Origin: Novosphingobium sp. 17-62-19
GTDB taxonomy: Bacteria > Pseudomonadota > Alphaproteobacteria > Sphingomonadales > Sphingomonadaceae
NCBI RefSeq assembly: GCF_002256775.1
Contig: NZ_NCII01000030.1
Location: 1-34,436, forward strand
Direction: 5' to 3'
DNA: 34,436 bases
Shown here: in pieces, positions 7,102 to 16,022 of the stretch
How positions within the stretch are numbered: the first letter of the stretch is position 1
Layout of the letters: each line of letters begins with the position of its first letter
Notes under the pieces: model-generated
The model's database searches: none
What the model was told of the DNA's origin: nothing
Seen by the model: the letters and a program-made list of their open reading frames with translations, nothing else
Position numbers and translations under genes: made by a program

Positions 7102-9890
7102 TCGGTTCGGTCGTCAAACCATTCGGCGTTGGTGCGCCGCGTGTGTTCGTCATGCAGGCTTTGTGCACCGCGAACCGCCTGATCTTGTTCGCTCTGCCGG
7201 TTGTGTTGGGCGCGATCGAGTTCAGCTGACCCGTGCTGCAATTCCCTCGCCGTGCCATTTTCGTTAGGATGGGTTGAGTGCGCAGACGAGATGGGATGGC
7301 TTCCTGGCACGACCCCATGCGGGCGCTCCATGCTTAATCGAGTGGGGCCATCGACCGCACCCATGGCGGCGGTCGGATTGACGAGGCGAGACTGCACGGC
7401 CTCAACCTCGGTCAGCACGTAATCTTCCAAGATTTTGCCCACTACCAGATCGCGCGCGGCGCGCTGCGACGGCGTAGGCGTCGTATTGAGCAACGATGGC
7501 GCGCCAAGGCCCCGATAGGTAGTGCTGGCCAGCTCGTAATAACGGCTGGCAACGTACTGCGACATGTCCTCGCTGAGCTGGTAGCCGTGTGTTTCGCTGA
7601 AGGAAGCAACGTCCTCGAGCCGCCTGCCAATCTCGTCCATGCGCGAAGCCTGATGCTCGAGCGCTTGCGCGTGTTCGTAATAGCGCTCCGTTGAACTGCG
7701 GTTCTCCGCGAAGGTCTCGCTCCGGCTGAAGTCACCGCTCCGCGAATAGGTCCCGTCGCTATTGGAAACATCGCGGCCTCCAGCATGATCCGCGCGATAA
7801 TGTTCACCCTGCGATTCCGAAGTCCCATCGCTCCTCGATCGATTTGTCCCCTTATCAAACGATACACCATCGCGAGCACTGATTGCGTATCCTCCAGTCA
7901 GCGACGCAGGTCCTCCGCCAATTCGGGCTCCAGTACCACCCCGCGACCCGCCAATGTTCAGGCTTCCTCCCAAATTCCAATTCGTGGCCGTACCCGAGGC
8001 GTAATTGTTGCGAGAACCCTCGCTCGCGGATGTCGTGTCGCTGATGGTGCGACTGCTGGTGGTCTGGCTGCCCTCTGCGCGCGAGCGTCGGTCGTATTCC
8101 GAGATCGAGGTGCCCTGCTGACTGCCGCTCGATGTCTCACTGCCCGCGCCCGAGCGCGTCCCGCTCGACGTACCGTGGCTCAACCGCTCGCCTTGTCGCC
8201 AGTTCTCGTTGGCCGCTTCGCGAAGCTGGTCGGCCCGGCTGTGATAGTTGGACGCCGATTTGCGAAGTTCGCCGACAAACCCTTCGCTGACCGTCGGCTT
8301 GAAGCCATAGGCGCTGATGCCGCGCGCTACATTCTCCACGCGTGTTCCATCGGCGGTCCGCGAACTGGTCGTCCCGTTATTGTTGACCTGGGTCGTATAG
8401 CCGAAGCCCCCTGTGAAATTGGGTGCAATGTTCCACTGGTCGCGCTGGACGGTGTTGGCAGAGAGATTCTGGTAGCTGACATTGCCATAGGCATAGTTGC
8501 CGGTGGTCCGCTCGGTCGCGGCCTGCTCGGCAGCATTCTGCGTCGGCGCCAGCATCGAGGTTGCATTGCTGGCAACCGCCATCGCGCCGCGCGCCATGCC
8601 GGCGGCAAGGAACGGGACCGACATCATCAGGAAGCCGGCGATGGTCGCTGTGTCAGCACTGACGGCATCGATCCCGGCCAACCCCGCCATGGTCATGCCG
8701 CCGGGCGACGCCGCATTCATCGCCGCAATCGTCCGGTCCATCACGAACATGTGCAGCACAACGTAAAGCGGGCCCCAGGCCGCAAGATAGAAGAAACCCG
8801 TGATGTAGCCGCGCAAGGCCACAGGCCCGGTTTGAGGCATCAGAAACAACGGGAAGATCACCGGAAACATCGCGTAGAACACGACCGTCAGCACGATGCC
8901 GAGCAAAGGCACCCAGGTCATCGCCTGCTGGGCAATCGAGGTATAAGTGTTTCGCGCCTGGGCATCGGCGCGGAGCATCGCGAACGTATCGCCGTCGGCC
9001 GCATCGAAATTGGCGCGCGCTTCGAGAAAGGCATCGACCAGCGAACGCTGCTGGAAGATCGTGCTTGCGCTCTGCGTAGCCCCGTTGAAGGCCTGCGCTA
9101 CGATGGGAAGATCAGCGATCAGCTTGGCCTTGGCAGCCGCCGATGCGAGGTTCGGAAACGCGGTGGGCGCAAATCGCGTCAATTCGTTGTCGGTCGCCGC
9201 CGGAATATCAACGTTGCGCAATGCGGTGTAGGCCGCGGCACAGGTTCGGATATCGCTTCCGCCACCTTCGTTCGGGGCTTTCAGCCACTTCATCGCGCGG
9301 GCAGGCGAGCCAGGTCCCATATCGGCGAGGATGTTCGTCGAATTCGCGATCTGGTCGGTCGTCCTGAAGCCCAGCAGAATGTCGTAGAACAGGCACTGCC
9401 GAAAATAGCTCTCGACGTTGGCGCGTACGCGCGGATCGTGGAATTCAAAGCCGCGCGTCCGGTCGTAGAGTCTTGCACCGTAGAGCATGCCATTTGTCGA
9501 GAGGCGCAGCTGGTCGGGCATGACGAAAACGGTCTCCGCGCGCCTCGTCAGCCAGTCACCAATCTGGCTCGACAGCGACGCAATTGCGGCAAGGCCGATC
9601 GGTACATTGTCCACGGTCGCTGGTGCAAGGCCCGGATTGATGCGGTCGGTGACCTTCACGCTCGTCGTCGGCACGATCATGCACATGTAGATGACGGTCG
9701 CCGACAGGAACCAGTTGAACCAGACTTTCCAGTTCAAGGTGAACGCGACAATCAGCAGCACATAGCCGAGCCCCATGACCATCACGACCTGGATCAGCGA
9801 GCGAAAGCCCCCTCCCCCGCACCAGGCCGCCACGGCATTGAGCACGTTGACGATGGGCTGCCCGCCCCCGATCGTGAAGATCTCGAGCAT
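7098..9890 (-). CDS. traG: Conjugal transfer protein TraG (mating-pair stabilisation)
   Basis: TraG of F-type systems is an inner-membrane protein for pilus assembly and, through its periplasmic C-terminus, mating-pair stabilisation and entry exclusion. At 930 aa it is close to F TraG (about 938). Hydrophobic segments lie near residues 30-60 (LIQVVMVMGLGYVLLIVAF) and in the middle (about 315-470, including WVPLLGIVLTVVFYAMFPVI). The C-terminal half is hydrophilic. It contains a long low-complexity Ser/Gly/Thr/Arg-rich stretch at about 570-770 (SSGTRSGAGSETSSGSQ and similar), then a helical tail. This is the last gene of the operon, 17 bp after traH. The Ser/Gly-rich segment is far less conserved in composition than the membrane half and may be the specificity region. 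Confidence 0.93.
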   Translation of the reverse strand: MLEIFTIGGGQPIVNVLNAVAAWCGGGGFRSLIQVVMVMGLGYVLLIVAFTLNWKVWFNWFLSATVIYMCMIVPTTSVKVTDRINPGLAPATVDNVPIGLAAIASLSSQIGDWLTRRAETVFVMPDQLRLSTNGMLYGARLYDRTRGFEFHDPRVRANVESYFRQCLFYDILLGFRTTDQIANSTNILADMGPGSPARAMKWLKAPNEGGGSDIRTCAAAYTALRNVDIPAATDNELTRFAPTAFPNLASAAAKAKLIADLPIVAQAFNGATQSASTIFQQRSLVDAFLEARANFDAADGDTFAMLRADAQARNTYTSIAQQAMTWVPLLGIVLTVVFYAMFPVIFPLFLMPQTGPVALRGYITGFFYLAAWGPLYVVLHMFVMDRTIAAMNAASPGGMTMAGLAGIDAVSADTATIAGFLMMSVPFLAAGMARGAMAVASNATSMLAPTQNAAEQAATERTTGNYAYGNVSYQNLSANTVQRDQWNIAPNFTGGFGYTTQVNNNGTTSSRTADGTRVENVARGISAYGFKPTVSEGFVGELRKSASNYHSRADQLREAANENWRQGERLSHGTSSGTRSGAGSETSSGSQQGTSISEYDRRSRAEGSQTTSSRTISDTTSASEGSRNNYASGTATNWNLGGSLNIGGSRGGTGARIGGGPASLTGGYAISARDGVSFDKGTNRSRSDGTSESQGEHYRADHAGGRDVSNSDGTYSRSGDFSRSETFAENRSSTERYYEHAQALEHQASRMDEIGRRLEDVASFSETHGYQLSEDMSQYVASRYYELASTTYRGLGAPSLLNTTPTPSQRAARDLVVGKILEDYVLTEVEAVQSRLVNPTAAMGAVDGPTRLSMERPHGVVPGSHPISSAHSTHPNENGTARELQHGSAELDRAQHNRQSEQDQAVRGAQSLHDEHTRRTNAEWFDDRTD

Positions 9891-9907
9891 GGCGAAACAG
9901 CCCTTCC

Positions 9908-11326
9908 CTACTGAAGGCCCTGCGCGGACAGCCCACGCGAGAAATTGAGCGCAGCGGACATCTGCGGCGAGAGGCTGTTGCGCAACGTGCGTTCGAGAAA
10001 CACTGTCCGGTCGAGCACAACCTGCATCCTGGTCAGCCGGGCATTGAGTCCGTTGCTTTCACTATCCATCGCCAGCGATACCTGTCGCAACTGCTCGCGC
10101 CACTGTCCCAGCGTCTCGGCATCGGCATTGTGAAAACTTGCCTGCCCCTGGTTCACGAGATTGTAGAACTGGCGAACCAGCGTCTCGAGCATGTCGACGC
10201 CAACAATTTCGGCGAGATTGTCCATGTCTGATGACGACATGCCGCCAAGCTGGGCTGCCGCATTGACGGTCACGATCTTGTAAAGCGGAATACTGGTTGC
10301 CCCGAGCAGGCCGATCTCCTGCGTGGTGAGCGCGGTGTTGCTCCGAACCTTGGCATTCATGCTCTCAAGCAGCGCGCGAATGCGCGGTTTGAGCGCCTGG
10401 CCCGGGTCAATCGACAACGTGCCAAGCACCGGGTTGAGGCACCTGTCGGCGCTGTCGCAGCGCAGGACTTTCGCGCCGCTCCCGCCATCGAGCAACGCGG
10501 TCAGGATCGCACGATCGCCCTGCCCCAGATAGCGGTAGGAGGGATTGCCCGCATCGCTTTGGGCTTTTACGTAGATGACCGTGCCCACCAGCGTCATCAG
10601 ATATTCCCGAAAATCTTGGTCAAACGTGGGATAGGACTTCTTCAACATGTCCCAGGTGTAGTTGTAGGAATCAGCAGGGATCGTCGGATCGCTATTTGCT
10701 GCCAGAGTCGAGGCACGCGCCCCGCCTTCGTTGCATTCATGGCGGGACTTGGCCCAGTCGGAAAAGATGCCCTGGCTGTTACCGATGTACTTGCAGATCT
10801 CGGCCTCGCGCCCCGCCTGCTTGCCCCAGAGCCCTGAGACAAGGTTCTGCGCCATCTCGCACGAGTTCATGTTGAACTGGTTCAGCTGCTGGACCTTCTG
10901 CGACAGATCCTCGAGCGTCGAAGCGATCTGCGGGCTGATCGACTTGATCGCGAGCATGAAGGCAAAGCCCAGCGCGTTGCTGGCGGTCGCCTTGAGCAGC
11001 GCAATCAACTCGTCCGAGTTGATGAACGAAAAACTCCCCCCAAACAGGTCAATGCCGCCGCAGCCCGCTTTCACATTGGGCAGCTGGAGATTGACCGGAT
11101 TGACCGAGGCCTGCGGGAACCGCGTCCACAGACTGCCGCCGGTGTAATAGCCCGCCGACTGGCCCTGATAGGCCGATGGCCCGGTCACATTGGCCGCGCC
11201 GCCCATCTGGTTGAAAAACGTGTTGAGCTCGGCATTGACCCCTGCGTGCGCGGGCGCTGCCAGGGCGACGTTGAGCGCAAGGGCAAGCATGAGGCCACGC
11301 GCCGCCGTGTGGAGAAGCCGCTGCAT
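9908..11326 (-). CDS. traH: Conjugal pilus assembly protein TraH
   Basis: TraH is a periplasmic/outer-membrane-associated protein needed for F pilus assembly, working with TraF, TraU, TraW and TrbI. At 472 aa it is close to F TraH (about 458). A Sec signal peptide is clear (GLMLALALNVALAAPAHA, cleavage after about residue 27). Typical TraH stretches include NTFFNQMGGAANVTGP after the signal, KAGCGGIDLFGGSFSFIN, and a coiled-coil-like segment around STLEDLSQKVQQLNQF. The ATG overlaps the traF stop as TGATG, so translation is probably coupled. Paired cysteines fit periplasmic disulfide formation by the TraF/DsbC proteins encoded in the same operon. Confidence 0.94.
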   Translation of the reverse strand: MQRLLHTAARGLMLALALNVALAAPAHAGVNAELNTFFNQMGGAANVTGPSAYQGQSAGYYTGGSLWTRFPQASVNPVNLQLPNVKAGCGGIDLFGGSFSFINSDELIALLKATASNALGFAFMLAIKSISPQIASTLEDLSQKVQQLNQFNMNSCEMAQNLVSGLWGKQAGREAEICKYIGNSQGIFSDWAKSRHECNEGGARASTLAANSDPTIPADSYNYTWDMLKKSYPTFDQDFREYLMTLVGTVIYVKAQSDAGNPSYRYLGQGDRAILTALLDGGSGAKVLRCDSADRCLNPVLGTLSIDPGQALKPRIRALLESMNAKVRSNTALTTQEIGLLGATSIPLYKIVTVNAAAQLGGMSSSDMDNLAEIVGVDMLETLVRQFYNLVNQGQASFHNADAETLGQWREQLRQVSLAMDSESNGLNARLTRMQVVLDRTVFLERTLRNSLSPQMSAALNFSRGLSAQGLQ

Positions 11327-12156
11327 CAGTAATCGCTCCCGGGTGCAACGCGCGTGAGGGTGAAGATGCGCTGCATGACCTCGTCGGCCGACATCATGCC
11401 GTAACCGATCGGCACCGGCCGCCGGGTCACCGTGTCGAACAACACAAGCGCCGGGACCTGGTTGCCCGTGAGCCCCATCTTCTCATACTGGCCGGTATTG
11501 ACGACAAAGCTCGGAAAAGCGCTCGACCGGCCCCCATCCATCGAAACCGGCAGGACCGAGAGCGCGTACTGGTCCGACAGGCTCCTGAGGATCGGTGCGA
11601 AGACCTCGCAGGCCCCGCAACCAGAAGCATAGAAATAGTAGACGCCGTAGCGCTCGGCGAGGGCAGCCATGGTCGCGGCGCGGTCGGTCTTGCGCCCGTC
11701 AAGCCAGGTGCGCTTGCCCAGCGTGTTGACCGGTCTGTGCAAGGTATAATCGAGATCGGGGTTCTGCCAGACCGCGCGGCCCCACACGTCCGCGAACAAA
11801 GACGCCCGATTGAGTTGTTCGCGCTGGAACGCGGCATAAGCGGTGATATTGGCCGTCGTCGGTTCGAGTACCGCCCGCGCCTTCAGCTCATCGAGCTGAC
11901 GCGTAATCGCGCCCAGCTGCTCCACCGCAGCAAGGGTTGGCGGCGCTCCTGACGTTGCCCTATCATCAGGAGATTTGGGTGCTTCGCAGTAGAACCAGGT
12001 GCCAAGCTGGCGTTCGGCGCAGTAGAAGGCGTCGCCCTGGGGCATCGCGCCAGCGCGCGGCCCTTCGTCCGACGGATTGGCGGCGATCACGGCGACCGGC
12101 ATTGCCGCTGCGCCGACGAATGCCAGAACATGAGGCAATTTGCGCGAGTGATGCAT
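11326..12156 (-). CDS. traF: Conjugal transfer protein TraF (thioredoxin-like, F-type)
   Basis: F-type TraF is a periplasmic thioredoxin-fold protein for pilus assembly. The signal peptide is VLAFVGAAAMPVAVIA near the N-terminus. The thioredoxin domain near residues 160-255 has a C-x-x-C motif, CGAC, at about 180-183. F TraF itself lacks this pair, so this version may be redox active. A cis-Pro-type stretch follows (NQVPALVLFD). I start at ATG 12156, which has GAGGAG 7 bp upstream and gives 276 aa. An alternative GTG at 12177 overlaps the traN stop as GTGA and would add 7 residues. Together with DsbC, the operon supplies two candidate disulfide enzymes for the Cys-rich TraN, TraU and TraH. 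Confidence 0.9.
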   Translation of the reverse strand: MHHSRKLPHVLAFVGAAAMPVAVIAANPSDEGPRAGAMPQGDAFYCAERQLGTWFYCEAPKSPDDRATSGAPPTLAAVEQLGAITRQLDELKARAVLEPTTANITAYAAFQREQLNRASLFADVWGRAVWQNPDLDYTLHRPVNTLGKRTWLDGRKTDRAATMAALAERYGVYYFYASGCGACEVFAPILRSLSDQYALSVLPVSMDGGRSSAFPSFVVNTGQYEKMGLTGNQVPALVLFDTVTRRPVPIGYGMMSADEVMQRIFTLTRVAPGSDY

Positions 12157-12173
12157 GGGAGATCTCCTCGTGC

Positions 12174-13982
12174 TCACGGCGAGGGCGTTTGGCCGTGAAG
12201 CTGGTAATATTCGCGGATGCGATCCTGGATCTGCGTGGCTGTCGCGACTTCATCGGGCAGCTTCACCGCTTGCGTAAAATCGGCATAGACTTCGCTGAAA
12301 TTCATCGCGCCAAGATCGAGCCGTTGAAATTCGGTGACGGTAAATCCGCGGCAATCGGGATGCCTGGCCTCGCCCCAGCCCAGCCTCAGCTGCGCGCGCC
12401 CCTGCTCCTGCAGGATGCGCGAGAGCTTGCTCGGGAAGCAACAGTACGACTTGCGCTTGGCGGTGCAGACGAACAGCACCTTTTGCGAACAATAAGTCCC
12501 GACGTAATGACACAGGCCCATGCGGTCCTTGACATCGAGGAGCTTTTCTTCCGACGAACACAGGAACTGGGTCAGGAACGGCGTCGCCAGTGCGGCAATT
12601 GCGGCCGGGCCGCCCGCGATCGCAGCAGCACCGGCAGAAGCGGTCAGCAATCCCGAACTTTTCCCCGCGCAGCAATTGACCAATCCGAATATCGGCCGGT
12701 GGCACCCGGTCGCCTCGCCCTTGAACAGCGACAGGTCGGCAGGGTCGAACTGATCGCGCACATCGCCCATGGCGTGCACCGCGACGATAGCGTCGCGAAA
12801 TTCCGCCGATGCCTCGCGTTCGACTTGTGTGCATTCGCCGCCCAGGCAGTAGAGATCGGATCCGCACAGGCTCGCAGGCGCGCTCGCGCTGCTGCTACTG
12901 GTCGTGCAGCGATAGACCTCGTCCTTGACCTGGCAGTCTCCGACTTGCGGGTCATCAAGGCATTCCTCATGGTCAAAAGTGCAGCCGGGTCTGCCTGCAA
13001 GGCTCGCGCAATCATTGGCGTGCTCGGTGCCGGTGCAACTATATGTGCGGTGCCATTTCCAGCAGGTTTGCGTGACCGCCACGCCCCCGATGTCCCGCGT
13101 TGCGGGATCGGTATCGATGCAGGTCTCCTGCTCCAGCGTACAGGTTTGCCCCGCTGTCGCAGCGGCGCATTGGGTCTCATCTGGCGCTATGATGCCGCCC
13201 GTCATCGTGCGCGCTGCCGGAACAGGCAACCCTGCCACGGCTTCGCCGCACTCCAGCCTGGTCACCGTAATGGTATGCTGTTCGGTACAAGGCCCGTCCC
13301 CAGCTTTAAGGCAAATCAGGCGTGTGGAGACATCGGTGACCCGGCAGCGACCGTCGGCAAGATAAGGATCGAAGAGTGCGCAGGCATCGTCAGGCCAATC
13401 GCGGCACGAATAGTCGTAGACGGAGCGGGGAGCGGATTTGGCGACGAGCGGGACATCGCAACTTGCACTGGCCCGGACGGGCTTGAGGCCGTCGTTGCAG
13501 CTCTCCAGATAAGAAATCCCGGGTTCTTCGCCCGCTGGCAGTGGCTGACATTTACCCTCGCTGCCGGAAATCCCCTCGCCTGCACCGAGATAGTTGTCGG
13601 GCTCTGCCTCGATACTTGTCGCGCGGGTCATGTCGATTTTTACAGGATCGAAATAGGGTCGCTGCGGATCGATGACCGTCTGGTAGGCGCTCGATGTCCT
13701 CGCCGCGCTGGCGCCCTGGCTCGCCAAAGCATCGGGATCTCCGGCCAGATATCCTTGCGGGAAATCCGTTCCGCCAAATCCCGGCACGAGTGAGGGTGCC
13801 GCGCCGTCCTGAACCGCCGCGCCGGCGACCGACTGGACTTGCCTTGCCAGGGCCTCGCCTTGTGCCGCGCCCTGTGTTGCGGAATGTGTCGCAGTTTGTG
13901 CCGCGACTTGCGGACCGCCCCCACTGCTGGCGAGCACCACGCCCAGCGCCACGAAGCCAGCCAGTTGCCGGCGGGCCATCAT
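12174..13982 (-). CDS. traN: Mating-pair stabilisation protein TraN
   Basis: TraN is the outer-membrane adhesin that stabilises donor-recipient contacts in F-type conjugation. At 602 aa it is the same length as F TraN. It has a signal peptide (FVALGVVLASSGG) and a large number of cysteines through the middle and C-terminal parts (for example CTLEQETCIDTD, CWKWHRTYSC, CGSDLYCLGGEC, CHRPIFGLVNCC). The C-terminal region with LCSSEEKLLDVKDRMGLCHY and KSYCCFPSKLSRILQEQGR is characteristic of the family. The extracellular tip decides recipient outer-membrane partner in enterobacterial plasmids; the central variable part here (about 60-330) is the likely equivalent. Start and the trbC stop overlap as ATGA. 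Confidence 0.94.
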   Translation of the reverse strand: MMARRQLAGFVALGVVLASSGGGPQVAAQTATHSATQGAAQGEALARQVQSVAGAAVQDGAAPSLVPGFGGTDFPQGYLAGDPDALASQGASAARTSSAYQTVIDPQRPYFDPVKIDMTRATSIEAEPDNYLGAGEGISGSEGKCQPLPAGEEPGISYLESCNDGLKPVRASASCDVPLVAKSAPRSVYDYSCRDWPDDACALFDPYLADGRCRVTDVSTRLICLKAGDGPCTEQHTITVTRLECGEAVAGLPVPAARTMTGGIIAPDETQCAAATAGQTCTLEQETCIDTDPATRDIGGVAVTQTCWKWHRTYSCTGTEHANDCASLAGRPGCTFDHEECLDDPQVGDCQVKDEVYRCTTSSSSASAPASLCGSDLYCLGGECTQVEREASAEFRDAIVAVHAMGDVRDQFDPADLSLFKGEATGCHRPIFGLVNCCAGKSSGLLTASAGAAAIAGGPAAIAALATPFLTQFLCSSEEKLLDVKDRMGLCHYVGTYCSQKVLFVCTAKRKSYCCFPSKLSRILQEQGRAQLRLGWGEARHPDCRGFTVTEFQRLDLGAMNFSEVYADFTQAVKLPDEVATATQIQDRIREYYQLHGQTPSP

Positions 13983-14713
13983 TGCGCGCTCCCGAGCCGC
14001 GCCAGCGCGGCCTCTGCCACGGGCGCGCCGGGCCCCCGGGCACCGGCAATCGTCTCGAGCGCAAAGCCCGCCGGGACGTTACCGACGAGGCGGTCGAAAG
14101 GCGGCACGTCGGAGACGCAGGTTAGGCTGTCGCAAGGGACATAATCACTCGATACCGCGACATACGTCGGCACGGCTTCGACCCCGAACGCCCGGAAGAG
14201 CCTGGGATCAATCAGCACGCTCGCTGCTTGACGAGGTTCCACCAGCTTGTGCATGGCAAGGGCAAAGCGGGCCGGATTCCCGCCAGGGAAACCCCTGAAC
14301 ACAACCACCCCGCCCGCCTGTGTCACGTCGCCAATCACCCGCTTGAGCGAAGCCTCAGGCATCGACAGGCTGGCAAAGGCGACCAGCATCGGCCCGCCGC
14401 GCGGCGCGGTCAGGTTACCCTTTGCCCCGGCCAGAATCGCGTCAAAATCCATCGGCCCTTGTGCGCCGCCTGCGGTTCCGAGAGGCGCGCGGCGCAGATT
14501 GGCCTCACTGCTGGTCACTACGGCACTGGCGCTCTCGACCGCGGTCTTGCCCCGTGTGAGCGCCTGTTTCACGAGGTTCTCGGCATTTTCGGCAATGGCG
14601 GGATCGCGTCCTTCGATCGCGCCGAGATCGAGCCCGCCCACCGTCTGCGCGAGGATAGCGCTCGTCGCACCAAGACCGAGAACCACAAATGACAAGGAGA
14701 TCAGTCGCTTCAT
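13979..14713 (-). CDS. trbC: Pilus assembly protein TrbC (F-type)
   Basis: TrbC is a periplasmic F-type assembly protein that interacts with TraW. The 244-aa product (F TrbC about 212) has a signal peptide (LISLSFVVLGLGATSAILA, cleavage after about residue 22). Its thioredoxin-like TrbC_Ftype domain spans about residues 105-235 (GPMLVAFASLSMPEASLKRV, GGVVVFRGFPGG, AVPTYVAVSSDYVPCDSLTC). The ATG at 14713 has GGGAG about 8 bp upstream; an in-frame GTG two codons earlier (14719) is the alternative. It overlaps traN by 4 bp. In F, TraW and TrbC are separate proteins as here; in some systems they are fused. Confidence 0.91.
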   Translation of the reverse strand: MKRLISLSFVVLGLGATSAILAQTVGGLDLGAIEGRDPAIAENAENLVKQALTRGKTAVESASAVVTSSEANLRRAPLGTAGGAQGPMDFDAILAGAKGNLTAPRGGPMLVAFASLSMPEASLKRVIGDVTQAGGVVVFRGFPGGNPARFALAMHKLVEPRQAASVLIDPRLFRAFGVEAVPTYVAVSSDYVPCDSLTCVSDVPPFDRLVGNVPAGFALETIAGARGPGAPVAEAALARLGSAQ

Positions 14714-14725
14714 GGCCACTTCTCC

Positions 14726-15748
14726 CTAAAGCACGCAGCAATTGCGCTTGCGCCAGACGAGGAAGCCCAAGTCCTCGCCCACAACCGGCGTGACCCGCCC
14801 CGACTGCGGCAGGATCGTGCTTGCGCCGACCGGCGAACAGGCCTCGCGCCCCGAGACCATCGGCGAAGGGTTCACCATCTGCAGGCGGTACTGCTGCTTC
14901 CTGAGCACGGGCATCAGGTATTTGCCGCACAGGCCCTTCGAACCCATCGTGCCCCAGGCAAGCCCCGTTCGGTGCATCTTGTAGAGCATGTGCTCGGCGG
15001 CGAGACGGCCCGACTGTTCCATGCCGACATTGGCACCGATATTGCCGTTCATCGGATACATCGAACCGTTGCAGCCCGAGCACCAGAACAGCTTGTCGAG
15101 CGGCAGGCGCGTCGTTGCCGCCACGCAATCGGCGGCGCAGGCCGCCTGCGCGAGGGTCGAGGTAAACAGCGCCGCCTCGGGATTGAGGATCGTGGTCAGC
15201 GCATCGTCCTGCCAGGTCGGATCGAGCTCGGTCACATAGGCAATGTCAAAGCTCGATTTTTCAAAGCACAGGAAATCGGTCAGGAGCTCGAGCCAATAGA
15301 GCAGCGGATAGACATAGTAGTGGACGTGGTACTTGGCCGTGTTCTGCCCCCGTCCCCCGATCTGCGAGCCTTGGCTCACATAGCCATTGCCGACATTGAA
15401 CCCGGGATTGAGCTTGATCCCGCCAAGATTGGGAAAACAGAATGGCCTGGTTGTCACATCGATCAGGCGCACCGGCTCCCAGAAGCCCAGCGCGACACCG
15501 ATCCGGGGAATCGGCGAGCCGCAGGCGCAGATCGGAAAATCCGGGTTGTCGGTGTCGGCACGGTTCGACCCCCAGATCTTCATCGATCCGACTGAAAGCG
15601 GAAACAGGCAGCCCCAGCACACATCGGTGACCGGGTTCACGAAACGCCCCGAGCAGCGCGATGGTGCCTGCGCCCCGGCGGGCGACGCGAGCACAAGCGC
15701 CACCACGGCCAGAAGAAGGTTCAGGCATCTGTGGCCCCGCCTAGTCAT
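14726..15748 (-). CDS. traU: Conjugal transfer protein TraU
   Basis: TraU is a periplasmic, Cys-rich protein needed for DNA transfer and pilus assembly in F-like systems. The 340-aa product (F TraU about 330) has a signal peptide (LNLLLAVVALVLASPAGA, cleavage after about residue 26). The family start of the mature part reads GRFVNPVTDVCWGCLFPLS. Many cysteines follow, including ICACGSPIPRIG and FWCSGCNGSMYP, and the protein ends in KRNCCVL. The start at 15748 lies 8 bp inside the end of the 93-aa membrane gene. It is expected to be a substrate of the operon's disulfide isomerase. Confidence 0.95.
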   Translation of the reverse strand: MTRRGHRCLNLLLAVVALVLASPAGAQAPSRCSGRFVNPVTDVCWGCLFPLSVGSMKIWGSNRADTDNPDFPICACGSPIPRIGVALGFWEPVRLIDVTTRPFCFPNLGGIKLNPGFNVGNGYVSQGSQIGGRGQNTAKYHVHYYVYPLLYWLELLTDFLCFEKSSFDIAYVTELDPTWQDDALTTILNPEAALFTSTLAQAACAADCVAATTRLPLDKLFWCSGCNGSMYPMNGNIGANVGMEQSGRLAAEHMLYKMHRTGLAWGTMGSKGLCGKYLMPVLRKQQYRLQMVNPSPMVSGREACSPVGASTILPQSGRVTPVVGEDLGFLVWRKRNCCVL

Positions 15749-16022
15749 CGTGCCGCTCCCGCAAGAGCCAGGCATCGTCGGCGTGTATTTTCCTGCACAA
15801 CCAGACCGGAACGAGCACCGCGAGATAGACGACAAGGGCCGCAACCAGCGCGACCCCGAATATGCCCGCCACCTCGATGAAATCGCTCCAGAACAGGCAG
15901 ATCGCTCCCAGCAGGGCGAGCGCACCCAGCATCGACAGGCGCATGTTCCGCAAAGGTCTGCTTTCAGGCGCGGCGAGGGGAACGGGCGCGAATGCGCGCA
16001 ACCGGATGCGCCATGTGTTCAT
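15741..16022 (-). CDS. Small two-helix membrane protein between traW and traU
   Basis: This 93-aa protein has a basic N-terminus (MNTWRIRLRAFAP) and two hydrophobic segments at about residues 30-45 (SMLGALALLGAICLFW) and 50-72 (VAGIFGVALVAALVVYLAVL). It is probably an inner-membrane protein. Its ATG overlaps the traW stop as ATGA and its end overlaps the traU start by 8 bp, so it is translated with the transfer proteins. F has no gene at this spot between traW and traU. I do not recognise a family; a role as a transfer accessory membrane protein is an inference from location. Confidence 0.72.
   Translation of the reverse strand: MNTWRIRLRAFAPVPLAAPESRPLRNMRLSMLGALALLGAICLFWSDFIEVAGIFGVALVAALVVYLAVLVPVWLCRKIHADDAWLLRERHDD

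Noticed and set aside
7090-7110. Terminator between the convergent small gene and traG
   Set aside because: The two genes overlap by 4 bp and no hairpin with a T-run is visible around the overlap.
7785-9914. Long plus-strand open frame (about 709 codons) opposite traG
   Set aside because: It is the GC-driven mirror of traG; it has no family motifs, is very rich in Arg/Gly/His, and traG on the other strand is a clear family member.
11937-13793. Plus-strand open frame of about 618 codons opposite traN
   Set aside because: Antisense shadow of a gene whose Cys pattern and length match TraN.
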